From: Asterias rubens
Taxonomy: Eukaryota > Echinodermata > Asteroidea > Forcipulatida > Asteriidae
NCBI RefSeq assembly: GCF_902459465.1
Contig: NC_047068.1
Span: 1,860,001 to 1,924,000, forward strand
Direction: 5' to 3'
DNA: 64,000 nucleotides
The notes under the pieces were generated by a model. That model did not search any database. It saw nothing but the letters and a program-made list of their open reading frames with translations, and had not been told where the DNA came from. Positions 34,670 to 47,800 of this stretch are shown here, one piece after another (the stretch's first letter is position 1; each line of letters opens with the position of its first letter). Made by a program: the position numbers and the translations under genes.

Positions 34670-34907
34670 AGAAATGAAGATGGTTCTATACATTGATTGC
34701 AATCACGTAGTCTCTCTTGCATTGTCTTGCTTTTAAAAGCTTAGTTTTACCGTCAAGTATTTATAAACTACTTACAAATGTGAAACAATTTGACGTCAAT
34801 AGAATAAGTTACACGACTTGAACTTGAAATATACACAGTAAATGTCATGCAAGAAGCATTTACAAACATACATACAACGTATCCACCTATCACCCGATCA
34901 CAAAGGT

Positions 34908-35020
34908 ACTCACTGTACAATTTTGAGTGATTTTGCAGTATTTTTTAGTAAACATACATGTCACATCACCAGTTTTACTCACTGTACATTTTGAGTGATT
35001 TTGCAGTATTTTTAGTAAGT
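34908..35020. repeat. 68-bp direct duplication
   Basis: TACTCACTGTAC..TTTTGAGTG and TTTTGCAGTATTTTTTAGTA recur after 68 bp with small indels. Confidence 0.8.
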
Positions 35021-35417
35021 TCATTTTCACAAAAGTTTTGAAGGATAATGACTAAAAAGTAGCACCCTGTTCAGACCGGCACCCTATAGAGTCATGCCAA
35101 ATCAAATTATTGATTTAAGTACATTAAATTAAGTACAGTCGATTGACTGTTGCCGTCGTTCGAAGCGCCTTGGTTTTAGACATCAATCTTGTCATGAGCC
35201 AATTATATTGTGAATATTATGTTAAGTTAGCCTGTCTGAAACCCAAAATGGATATTTGGGTTGACCTAGAGTTGCTCCTCATCTAATTAGTTCGGCGTGA
35301 CTCTAGAGCGCCTGTCTGAAACAGGTGCAAAACCCTTTTCCCTAATCAAATTGGTTTACCATAAGAGATTTACACAATGTTTAAGTAAATACAAAATCTT
35401 TGAAAATATATCCATTA

Positions 35418-35423
35418 TTTATT
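35418..35423 (-). terminator. Candidate polyadenylation signal for TMF1
   Basis: TTTATT on the plus strand reads AATAAA on the minus strand, about 430 bp downstream of the TMF1 stop codon. This is a normal 3' UTR length. It was chosen because it is the first canonical hexamer I found after the stop. Confidence 0.4.
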
Positions 35424-35850
35424 CCAAGCAAAAGGTAGACACTTTAAGTTTCTTTGACTGCTCATTGCTAATGTTTCTCCACTATTTACAATCAAGACGG
35501 ACTCAAGCAACAATTTAGTTACTTAAGTAGTTAACATGTGCCCAGACACAATCAAACTAGCCCCAAACATTTTACAAAATTCATTAACTTAAAACTTACT
35601 TCATAAAAATTGATAAAATCAACTACTGCAATTTTTAGGGCCAATGTTGCTTTGTAAAATGTATCATTTGAATCTATGATATAAACTTCAGCAGGTGAAT
35701 CCACAAACATGGGACAAAAATTTCATAGAAGTTTTATAGTTCATCGAAGCTGCTTGATGGTAGAGGTCTGGATTCATATAATTGATGGTTGTTTATCAAA
35801 TGTTAGTGTCTTTGTTGTTGTGTTTCCATGGTTACCAATGAAGCAGTACA

Positions 35851-35874
35851 TCATGAATTAATCAGATCTTCAAT
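35851..35874 (-). CDS. TMF1: TMF1 last coding exon, eight codons
   Basis: After exon 17 (ending CAG before GTAAGT at 36570), the next acceptor that yields the expected C-terminus is CCCGTAG at 35875 and above. It gives IEDLINS and TGA, in phase 0. Human TMF1 ends IDELLRQSLS, so position and character agree. The assignment rests on this short resemblance plus the splice signal. Confidence 0.75.
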   Translation of the reverse strand: MEDLINS

Positions 35875-38800
35875 CTACGGGATTAGAAGACAGAATGGTG
35901 AAGTTTACAATCGGATATATCCAGAATGAACAGCTTCAACTGTCTCTATTAATGCATGAGGGTCTGATTTCACAAAGCACTCAAGAGATTCTTCTCCAGA
36001 TTTCTTACATTTGAAACTTTGCATGGTGGGAGTATATTCAGAGCCCAGTTTCATAGAGCTGCTAAGCACAACAATTTGCTTAGCATGAAATTTCTTCCTT
36101 GATAAAAACAGGATTACCAACCAAATTTCGTTTTTTTTGCATATTGTTTGTTACTGGTATTCAGCTGTTGTTTGCCTATCCTGAAAATCACATGGAAATT
36201 TGGTTGGTAATCCTGTTTTTATCAAGGAAGAAATTTCATGCTAAGCAAATTGTTGTGCTTAGCATCTCTATGAAGTTGGGCCCTGGTGAGGTTTGCGGTA
36301 GCACCGTGTGTAAATCTCTTTGGAGTTGTGATGGTTCTGGAAAGGTGGTTGACAACTTAACATTTTGATCAGTATGCTCTGATCATCTTCAGGAGGATGC
36401 AAGACGATTAGAGCAAACTGATCCAAAGGTTGAGTTGTCAATCAATCACCGGTTCTTTTCAGAACCAACCCTACTATTTCCTGTCATTCTCTGAGCGCTT
36501 TGCAACCTTAGGAAAAGGCGCTATATAAGCGGTGTTATTTGTATTATCATTCCTGAATAAGATACTTACCTGCTGTCTGTACATCTCTTTCACATCCTGT
36601 AGATCTAGCTTCAATTCCTGAACCTCTTCAGCTTTCTCTCCATACATCTGTAAAACAGCGTTGTAGCGTGTTTCTGTCTCCTAAAACAAAGCAGTAATAC
36701 ACCAGGATTAGCAATGTGTTTACATGGTTCAAGGTAGATATGAGGTCTCCAAGCTAATGGAAGTTGATGATGTTAATAATAATAACCGTATTTATAGCAC
36801 GCCTTTTGCCAAAGGATACAAAGCGCCAGGTATTATTACTGCAAGGAGTGGGACAAAGTTTGAGATATAAGACCTAATCCTTACCACCATGTAATGGTTT
36901 ACAAGGTGCTGTGGCGCAACATGCAGCCAATCCAGCCAGGAACACCTGGGCGAACCCCTTCTCTTTTCGATAAATGCACTGGGTTCTTTTTCGCACATTA
37001 CACAACACATGGGACCAAAAGCTTTACGTCTAGGAGTGATTAATCACAACACTGAAAGAAGAGGTCGTGATGACCTCACAAGCCTCATTTCTCCAACTAT
37101 CAGACTCAGGAAAAGGTAGTTTTACCATACCTCATTTTTTGGTTCCAGTTGGAACTTTATTGTTCGCAATATTCTCTAATGCAGTGTCATTGAGCTTAGG
37201 AAAGAGTGGACTGATATACACATAATGAATGTTTATGAGTGCAATGGTGCGAATATGTTCATGAGTTGAAAGATGGAATGTTCTATTCAACGAGGCGGAG
37301 CCAAGTTGAATGGAACATTCCAGCTTTCAACGAATGAACATATTCGCACCATTGCACGAAAGGAAAACATTCATTATTTGTTTTATATAACATCCAAGTA
37401 GAACCTTGTAATTTTGATTGAAAGATACAACTTTCAAAACAAACAATTTCAACTGTAGAAGCCGAATGCTAGTAATTTTACTATGCCTTCTTGCAGAACA
37501 CCTGCTGCGTTACCAAAGACATGCGCACGCAGTGATGTTTTTACTCAGCTTTTTCGTTCCATCCGAAAAGTACCATTGCACGCTGCCAGCGTGCAATGGT
37601 ACTTTTCGGATGGAACGAAAAAGCACGGTGAGTGACTCAGCGTGCAATGGTACTTTTATTTGCTATCACGTGACGGACAATCCTCCAATCAAATGGCAAG
37701 GATCTGCTTGGGTGTTATATAACATCTTTTATTTGTCACTGTGTATGTATGGCTAGTAAGGCAATTCGCATCCGGCAATGGTTGAACATTGCTTTGTAAA
37801 GCAAGTGCGCAATTGTCTTTACCCAGTGTAAGACCATTCTTCGCAAAGCATCTGGCATTGATGGTGGAAAGATCATGGAGAATTTGGCTCTGGATATGCA
37901 AGTACTTCAGTCTTTGATATACATCAAGAAGGTTTATTACTTGACCAATGTTCTGAGAGTAAGTAAATGGTATACCACTAATTTCCTCTTGTACTCTGGT
38001 AGCAGCATGGCTTGTTCATCTAAGGTCTCATTCAGGTTGCTTAATTTCACAATCTCTTCAGCCATAGCAGCTCTTGTTCGCTCCAGTTGAGATATCTCTG
38101 CCTGTATCAATACAATAAAGAACAACATTTCATTTTATCCATCCATCAATTTGTGTAAACCATCCTGTGAAGAAAAAAATCCACATGCATTACTTGAGTG
38201 GGATTAGAACCCACGACCCTCTGCAATTCTAGAGCACAGCTTACCATCTAGACCAACGAGATTGCTTGAAAGCTAGAGGCAGTTCGAATCATAAAAAGAA
38301 CATTATAAACTTCCACTTAGCCTGAACATCTGACGTCACACTTCAAGGCTTGTGAATAACGCCAGAGACCTGCCTCCAAACCGGCCTGTACATTCACCTT
38401 CGACCTACATTCGTTTCACATAGAGATACAGTCAAATTCTATGGCGGACATTATACTGTTTGGGCATATGGACAGCTGATGTCACTTTGCATGATTATCC
38501 AATGATATCATTGTATCCAATAAAATCACTGGATTTAAGTAGCAGGTACCTATCTTTATCCTTACGGACAAAGATAGGGGCCCAGTCTTATCTAGTCTTG
38601 GTTCCAACATACTCCTGAAAATGCCCCACCCATCAATGACAGAGGGCTCTATCATCACATTAACCGTTATTCCACAAAGAGCCGCAAGCAATGCATGGGA
38701 TGAGAACACCAAAAGAATTTCCATGTACAAAAACATGTCTTCAAACAAGGGATTGTAACCCACATTGCAATAACACAACAGCATAAATCATAGGAGGTTT

Positions 38801-41800
38801 TGAAGGTAGGGTCATTGGTCAAGTACTCCGAAATATTGGACACTGGACACTATTGGTAATTGTCAAAGACGAGTCTTCTCACTTGGTAAATCTCAAGTTA
38901 TGCATAAAATAACAAACCTGTGAAAATTTAAGCTCAATCGGTCGTCAAAGTTGCAAGATAATAATGGAAGAAAAACACCCTTGTCACACGAAGTTGTGTG
39001 CTTTCAGATGCTTGATTTCGAGACCTCAAATCTAATTCTGAGGTCTCGAAATCAAATTTGTGGAAAGTTACTTCTTTCTCGAAAACTACGTTACTGCAGA
39101 GGGAGCTGTTTCTCACAATGTTTTTTACAATCAACAGCTCCCCATTACTCAGTACCACGTGAGGTTTTATGCTGATAATTATTTTGAGTTACTACCAATA
39201 GTGTCCAGTACCTTTAAGGACACTGGACACTATTGGTAATTGTCAAAGACCAGTCTTCTCACTTCGTGTTTCTCAACATATGCATAAAACAACAAACCGT
39301 GAAAATTTGAGCTCAATTGGTCGTCGAAGTTGCGAGATCATAATGAAAGAAAAAACACCCTTGTCACACGAAATTGTGTTGGTTTGGATGGTTGATTTCG
39401 AGACCTCAAATTCTAAATCTGAGGTCTTGAAATCAAATTCGTGGAAAATCACTAACTTCAGAGAGAGCCGCTTCTCACAATGTTTTATACTATCAACCTC
39501 TCCCCATTACTCGTCACCAAGTAAGGTTTTATGCTAATAATAATTTTGAGTAATTACCAATAGTGTCCGGCGCCTTTAAGGCAATACTTGATAAAGTTTT
39601 ACCTGTAGCTGTACAATCTCTCCTTCCCTCTGTTTATGTTGAGAATGTAATCCTTCAATGACTGATGAAGCTGAACCTCCTACTACACTATCATATAACG
39701 ATTCAGATGTCGACCAAGACATGGTACGCTCCAAAATATCCATCTAATAACAAAACAAATCATTATTTGAATGAAACAAGATAAATTATGGTTCTATGAA
39801 AACATTCTTTGCTTCTAAACCTAACATAAAGTAATGTATAAGGTGGTCTTTTACTTAGTGTTTAAATTTCGTACAAACCCCTTGCATTGGTCGCCATCGC
39901 CGAGGCCAAACAATGGAAACGCCCGAGCTTGTACGCACCATGCCAATTCTCAGCCAATAATGGGTCTTCCTTTGACTTCAGGGAAGACGCTGTTTGAGCT
40001 TGTGACACTATATACAGAGCAAGACGTCATTCAGGCTGCCTTTATATCAAGTAGAGTGTGAATAGCAAGGGTTGCAGGATGAACTCTTACCCAAGAAGCC
40101 TCGGCCCAATGTCATGGCTCTGCTTACCGTTAAGCAAAGAATCTGCGCTTAAAGTAGCAGGGAAGCCCGGGCCTACATCAAGTGTATTTCACAGGTTAGC
40201 AGAGAATTGTTGCTAGTGCTTGTGTGTACTCCACGTTACTAGGCATTCTTCGTTACACAGCTAGCACAGAATAGGTGATTGCACAGTAAGCAGAGAATGG
40301 TGATTATAAGTGCAGCATTCGGCGGTAAGCAGAGCCATGTAATTGGGCCCTGTTGGGGTTTGCATGGTTCATTAAGGGTCTACGAGAGTACTGACTATGG
40401 TCCGTTTATAGTCGGTCGCACGATGGTCGCGACATGGTCGGGCGATGTGACACGCGATTAAAAAAAGACACAGTTTTTAGGCCTCAGCGATGACTTTAAA
40501 CTTTGACGCGCGTCAAGATTTCCATCACGCGACCATCGCGCAACCGACTATAAACCGGCCTTGTGTATACCTGAGTGGGAGTGTGAAATGGACCAGGAGT
40601 GGTTGGCAAGCTATGTACAGGTGTACTTGCTCCAGAGCGGTTTCCATGACTGCTACTGTCTTCCACTTGTTGTGTTAATCTCCTCTCCTACAATAGTATG
40701 CGGGATAAAGAATATTACATTTGAATCAAATAATACATTTAAAGACACTGGACACTATTGGTAATTGTCAAAGACTAGTCTTCACATGGTGTATCTCAAC
40801 ATAAGCATAAAATAACAAACCTTTGAACATTTTAGCTCAATCAGTCATCGAACTTGAAAGATAATAATGAAAGAAAAAAACACCCTTGTCACACGAAGTT
40901 GTGTGTGTTTAGATGGTTGATTACGAGACCTCAAGTACTAAATCTGAGGTCTCGAAATCAAATTCGTGGAAAATTACGTCTTTCTCTAAAACTATGGCAC
41001 TTCAGGGGGAGCTGTTTCTCACAATGTTTTATACCATCAACCTCTCCCCATTACTTGTCACCAAGTAAGGTTTTATGTCAATAATTATTTTGAGTAATTA
41101 GCTGTTCCGACCTACCGTCGGAACAGGTGTTGTTTTCGTCGAGATTTTTATTATTTTTATTATTATTATTATTCTTTGTTTCCGCCTAAAACCCCATAGC
41201 GTTTGTACAGCGTTTTTGTTCAGGCCCCGTCTCCTAAAGTATGAGGATAAAAGAGTTAAATCATATATCAAATTGAAGCTTAGAACATAAGCTTTACTCT
41301 AACAAAAAAGTGTTAAAATTCTTAATTAATTAACCACGTGGTCTTCATTTGAATTTTTAATTTGTAAACTTGATGCAGTCACTTTCATGTTATTGTGAAA
41401 AATTCTCTTTGGTAATACAACACAGTATGTACCTCAATGAGTTGTTGACTTCTTGAGAGGAGTCTATACTATTTTGTTTCCTACCCGCGTTCTGGACACA
41501 TTACTCTGTACACACACAAAGTACGGAGGTTTGGGATTTTCGTTAGAACGTGCGTTAAATTTGTCCTTGTTTTTCTAACCGCGTTCTGGACCAATTACTC
41601 TGTGCATGGGTTTCGTTAAAACGAACGTGCGTGATTAGATAGGGGTTTTTGACGACATCGACGTCGTCGTCAAAAACCCCCTTAAGGCATCTAATACTAC
41701 ATTTCAACCCTACTTAATAGTTATAGGCGTTAGCAGTTCATATTTAGTGACAATGGTCGCAAAATCATGAAACGAGAACTATTTCGCCGGATCGTAATCC

Positions 41801-44800
41801 CCTTTGTTGATGCACACACGTAAAAACCCACCATTTTTACATCGTGCCCTTCTAGCCTAGTGGTCATCAGTCGCGACTACACATCTGAGAATTGCGAGTT
41901 CGAATCTCCGTCCGAAATCAATATTTTTTTATCCCCCAAAACTAAAAATATATTTCTTTTTGTAATATTTAAGTTTGATTCTTATCTTTATATCGATAGT
42001 GTTGCCTTTTCTTTTTCTCAAATGTTAGCCCAACATAACCTGTGTGCATGCATGACACGATGATGTTTAAAAACACAGTAAGCGAAAAATGGTGATCATA
42101 AGCGCAGAGTTTGGTGGTTAAGAGTTCTGTGAAATCAACTTGTACTAGATCAAACATCAAACCACCGACCCAAATTTTTTTTAAAAATCGTTATTTATTA
42201 ACCACGTGACCTATATTTGCATATTTAATTGTACAAGGGGACAAAGTTGTTGGAACTTCCTGTTGATGCTGACATCATGAGAACATCAGCATAAGTATTG
42301 GAATTGCACTACCTATTGAACCACTTGGAGTGTTCAAGGAGTCCAACACGTCAGTCTAGAGTCCAACTCTGATCGTAAAAATCAATTCAGGCATCATCTT
42401 CAATTTAATTTTATGCAACAAGCAAACTTATAAATTTTCTGATTTTATTTCAAAGGGTAACATAAATGGCTGTTAGCGAACGGTTTCCAACAAAAACTAC
42501 ATGGTGTACGTGCACAATACTCTTACTGGCCTCAAGCATTTACCTCTAGATAATAAATCAAGCATTCAGTTCAAAATGATAAAAGTTTGTTATTGCCACA
42601 TTATTCAGCGAACCATTAATCATACACAGCTACTATTCACAAGAAAATCTATGTGTGGAGGGTAACAGACAGCACACAATGGAACCGGAGTTTAACAATG
42701 ACAATACCAAAAGTGCAACCGTCAGCCGTTGAAGTTTATTATACATGGGGCTGATGGTGATCAAAAGGATAAAAGTTTGTTATCGCCACATTATTCAGCG
42801 AACCATGAATCATACACAGCTACTATTCACAAGAAAATCTATGCGTGGAGGGTAACATACAGCACACAATGGAACCGGAGTTTAACATTGACAATACCAA
42901 AAGTGCAATCGTCAGCCGTTGAAGTTTATTATACATGGGGCTGATGGTGATCAAAAGGATAAAAGTTTGTTATCGCCACATTATTCAGCGAACCATGAAT
43001 CATACACAGCTACTATTCACAAGAAAATCTATGTATGGAGGGTAACAGACATCACACAATGGAACCGGAGTTTAACAATGACAATACCAAAAGTGCAATC
43101 GTCAGCCCTTGAAGTTTATTATACATGGGGCTGATGGTGATCAAAAGGATAAAAGTCTGTTGTCGATACAACCGCCCACTTAAATTCAACGGACCATGGA
43201 TAAAAACCAAAACTAATGTTCTTTATCTCCGTTGCAAATTTAACATCCATTATATACCGTTGCGGTACCCGCTGCCAAAACAAAGGATTTGAGCTGCCTC
43301 TAGCTACCGGGCAATCTCGGTAGTCTAGTTGGTAAGACACTGCTCTAGAATTGCAAGGGTCGTGGGTTTGAATCACAACCGAGTAAATGCTTGTGATATT
43401 TGTTCACATAACCCGGGAAAGTACTGAGTATACCATTGTTTTAAATGGTAGGCTTTCTCAAACACAATATCAACTTCTACCCGCACAGGTACACATTAAT
43501 GGCCCTGGGTGAAAACTAATGTATGTTGGTTTGGTCTTGGAGATTTAAACAAAATTACTTCAATTTGAGGAATTTACTGTTTTTCTTTTCGCATTTGTTG
43601 TCGTAGAAAAACCGTTTAATTAATGAGTTGGTATATTTTTATAAAGGTTTTGGAGCGGATGTAACAAAGTCTATAAGATGTGATTCTTGATATAACATTG
43701 GCTTTTTCCTAATCAGGTCAAGGGTCATCTGAAAGGTCAATGCAGCTGACCTTTTCACTGATGGCATCTTGAGCCAGAAGCAACTTTCTTCGTTCAGTAT
43801 CAACTCTCATCTTCTCTACTTCAAGCTGTTTCTCCAGGTGTGTCTTGTCTCTTTGGGCCTCCTCAAGGGCCTTGGTGTACGTACTTAACTGGGTCTCAGT
43901 GCGAGCCATTTCACTGCAAATTATAATATTCACACATTATATTCATACATTTTAGCGAGTCGTGGCAGAGTGGATAAGGGCACCAGACTTAAGCACAGCA
44001 GCTGATTTCACAAAACACTAGGATTATCCATCTCGATTTAGGACGAGTAACCCGTCCTAACCAAGGATGGGTTTAATGCTTCCTAACGTTTATGGATACG
44101 GGACTTAACTCATCCTAAGTCCTAAGATAAATCCTAAGTCAGGAAAAGTTTGGTAAAATCAACTGCTGGTGTTTATCTCCCGTTGTGCCCAGTCGTGACA
44201 CTTGTGTTCTTAATCAATACCATTACTGCTGCTGACTTCGGATGGGAAATAAAGCCACATATGTGTCGTGAAATGTACAATACAAAATATGGGAAGTTTT
44301 ACATTTTGTGTCATAATTTCCGCATAAATTCAAGAGTTATAAAAAGCAACACCTGAATAAGATTTTAAATGTGTCCACTTTCTTCATATCAAACTTGAAC
44401 CAAATCAAAAAGTGCGATATCCTTAAAATATAATATAAAAACATGTATGTTGTCTTCCATTATGAGCTGTGTTCACATCGTGCTTGCAGGCAGTCCAGGC
44501 TTTGTGGCTCTTTTGTTTACATGTGATGTCACAAGTTATAAATGGTAACCGTTAGAAAACTTTGAACAAAATATAACAAACTACAAATCTTAACAAGAAC
44601 TAACTCAAATTGTTGCCAGTGTAATTTTGAATCCTGTGAAGGTTACTGAACCCACGTACCTTTCTTTTGATTCTTCTAATGAGTCTGCCTTAGCTTTAGC
44701 CATCTCAAGCTCAGCCTGTAAACGAGATTTATCCTGTCGTAATAACGCTAGCTGTGATTCCATAGATGATAACTTAGACCCAGCAATCAGGGCACTCTCT

Positions 44801-47800
44801 GTAGCATTACGCTCTTTCTCTGTAGCTGAAGCTAGTTGTGCTTGGCTGTCCGCTAGACGCTCAGTCAAGCTACGCTCAACTTGTTCCCAGTTACCGGACT
44901 GGGCATTGAAGGTGGTGTTTAAGTTCTCAATCTGTCGCAGTAATGGGCGAGTTGCTGGACATAATTAGAAATATCAAAATGGTAAATACTCTAGTTATTA
45001 AAACTACATCACTTCTTACAATGTTTTATACTATCAACGTCTCCCCATTAATCGTTACCAAGTGAGGTTTTATGCAAATAATTATTTGAAGTGATTACCA
45101 ATAGTGTCCACTGCCTTTAAATTTACAATCAGACGACCTGAGAGCTGACAAGAGTTCATTCTGAAGTTACAAATCTCATGTCTACTTTGTGTTTCCTGTT
45201 ATAAAGAGGGAATTTGGCCAGTCCCAGCGCTTTTTTGGTCATAGCTCCAACACTTTGGAACAAGCTCCAAACCACATTCAAGCAGCTCCTTCGTTGGACA
45301 CATTTATTACCGGTCTGTTTTGTCAATCTGGTTAAAATAGCGCTTAGAAACCTTCGTACTTAGCGCTCTATAAACTTTGAAATGATTATTATTATTATTA
45401 TTATTATTATATTCATTCATTTGTTTTTTATTCCAACTTGGAACACACCCCTTAACCCCGGGGAGGGTTACATCAACATTTTAAACCTGAACTATTTTAA
45501 TATACATTGGCAGCAGAAAAATAAAGTCAACAGGAGCAGTCAGACATTATGTTTTTCTTTTAAGTTCATAAATAAAAAGACGAATTTGGCAACACATTTA
45601 ATAATAGATTCATCTGTAGAACTCATAGGAAATTCAAATTTGTCACTGTTGGTGAACAGCTGAAAAAGTGCATTATTTCCACTCAGAAAGTTAAGCATTT
45701 GTTCCCTACGAGCACTGTATAATGGACAATTGAGTAAAAAATGGATCTCAGTTTCAACCTCCAAATTACAATGAGGGCAAATTCGCTGTTCATATTCGAT
45801 TCCTACATACCTTCCACTTTCTATAAAAAGCTTGTGTGCAGAACATCTAAACCGGGAAAGGTGAGTTCGATGTAAGGAATTATTTACGGAACGTAGATAC
45901 AACTCAAGCTCAAAGTTTCCTATCTTTCTGAAAGTTTGTATATACTCAGCACCTTGAGTACCTTGTTTGGTAGATACGTGTGCTATATAAGACTTCGATA
46001 TAACATAAATTAATGAGATGACTTACCAGCACTGACACTCTGACTGAGTTCCTGATTACGTTGCTCAGCTTCCTGTAGTCTCATCTGTAAATCAGATATC
46101 TCTTGTCGTAGATGACTCTCTTTACGAGCTTGATGCTGGTCTTGTCTACTGATGGACATCTGAAGATCACTGATCTGGAAATCATACCACAGGATATAGG
46201 GTCAGGCTTGGCATAGAGGTATACAGGATGTAGGGTCAGGCTTAGCATAGGGCTAATGTAAAGTTACAGTAGTGTTGTTACCTTTCAGAATTCCAGATTA
46301 TTATCTTTCTAGACCAGTACTGCTGGTTTTATTCTATTAAGGCTAACCTGGTATTTTCTTAGTACTCTTCGCTGGTACTTAGGGGCCACTCAGAACTGCA
46401 ATGTTGAAACATTTCGAAAAAATTGTTTGCTGGCCCCATATTATTAACTAATAAAAAAGACAAAGTCAAAATACTCAGCTGGCCAAGATAGTCAGGTCAT
46501 TCCTGATTAAGCCAGGAAAAGCCGTTGAAATCTACTGATGTTGGAGGCACTGGATCTCAAATATTAAATTAATTCAAGGCATTTCTTTTTTCTTCATTAT
46601 ATTATTTTATTAAGGGATTCCATTCTATGTATAACAAAAATAATATACAAAAATAAAAAATCTGGAAAAAATTTGAACAGGGTGGTTGGTGGGTGGGTTA
46701 AAAAAGGGAAAAAAAGAAAAGAAATAATAAAAACAAGAATGTTTGAACATTGACTATTCTGAATGGCCCCTCACCTGTAGTAGCAGTGCCTCATGCTCCC
46801 TTCTAGCCTCCTGCTGGTTATATTCTAAGGCTAACCTCATCTCTAATTAGTACCTGGTTCTTACCTGTAGTAGCAGTGCCTCATGCTCCCTTCTAGCCTC
46901 ATGTTGGTTATATTCTAAGGCTAACCTCATCTCTAATTAGTACCTGGTTCTTACCTGTAGTATCAGTGCCTCATGCTCCCTTCTAGCCTCCTGCTGGTTA
47001 TATTCTAAGGCTAACCTCATCTCGAATTAGTACCTGGTTCTTACCTGTAGTAGCAGTGCCTCATGCTCCCTTCTAGCCTCCTGCTGATTCCGCTCCAGAG
47101 CTAACCTCATCTCTTCCTTAGCATTCATCTCAGCACTCAACTGAGTCTCTTGCACCTTGCTGTTCTTAGTTGCAATGCCTTTATGTAACTCAGCTAAGTC
47201 CCTATCATCAAAGCAGACATTCACGGAATTAAAGACAGTGGACACTATTGATATTTGTCAAAGACTTGTCTTCACAGTTGGTGTATCTCAACATATGCAT
47301 AAAAAACCTGTGAAAATTTGAGCTCAAGCGGTCATCGAAGTTGCGAGATATTACTGAAAGAAAAACACTCTTGTCGCACAATGGTCACCTGAAGTTGTGT
47401 GCTTTCAGATGCTTGATTTTGAGACCTCAAATTCTAAATCCGAGGTCTCGAAATCAAATTCATGGAAAATTACTTCTTTCTCGAAAACTACGTCACTTCA
47501 GAGGGAGCTGTTTCTCACAATGTTTTTATACTATCAACCTCTCCCCATTACTCGTAATCAAGAAAGGTTTTATGATAACAATTATTTTGAGTAATTACCA
47601 ATAGTGTCCACTGCCTCTAATGGGATATTATATAGGCATTGCATGGTGAGGTATCAATATAATAACATGTGTGTATCTACTTGCCAGGTAGAGTTTGTTC
47701 TCAGAGAACTGTCTTGCTTTATTCTACTACCGCGGAGTAGATTATCGGATGTTCGGGAGACTTCTCAGTTCTGAAAAGAACTGTCCCAGGCAGAAGGTAT

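Noticed and set aside
41848-41922. Possible true tRNA gene
   Set aside because: A- and B-box-like motifs are present, but I could not fold a complete acceptor stem and anticodon arm. More likely a SINE head.
46776-47042. Alternative in-frame TMF1 exons in the 90-bp repeats
   Set aside because: Using the AATTAG or CTTAG acceptors in the phase set by the neighbouring exons gives an immediate TGA or shifts the frame.
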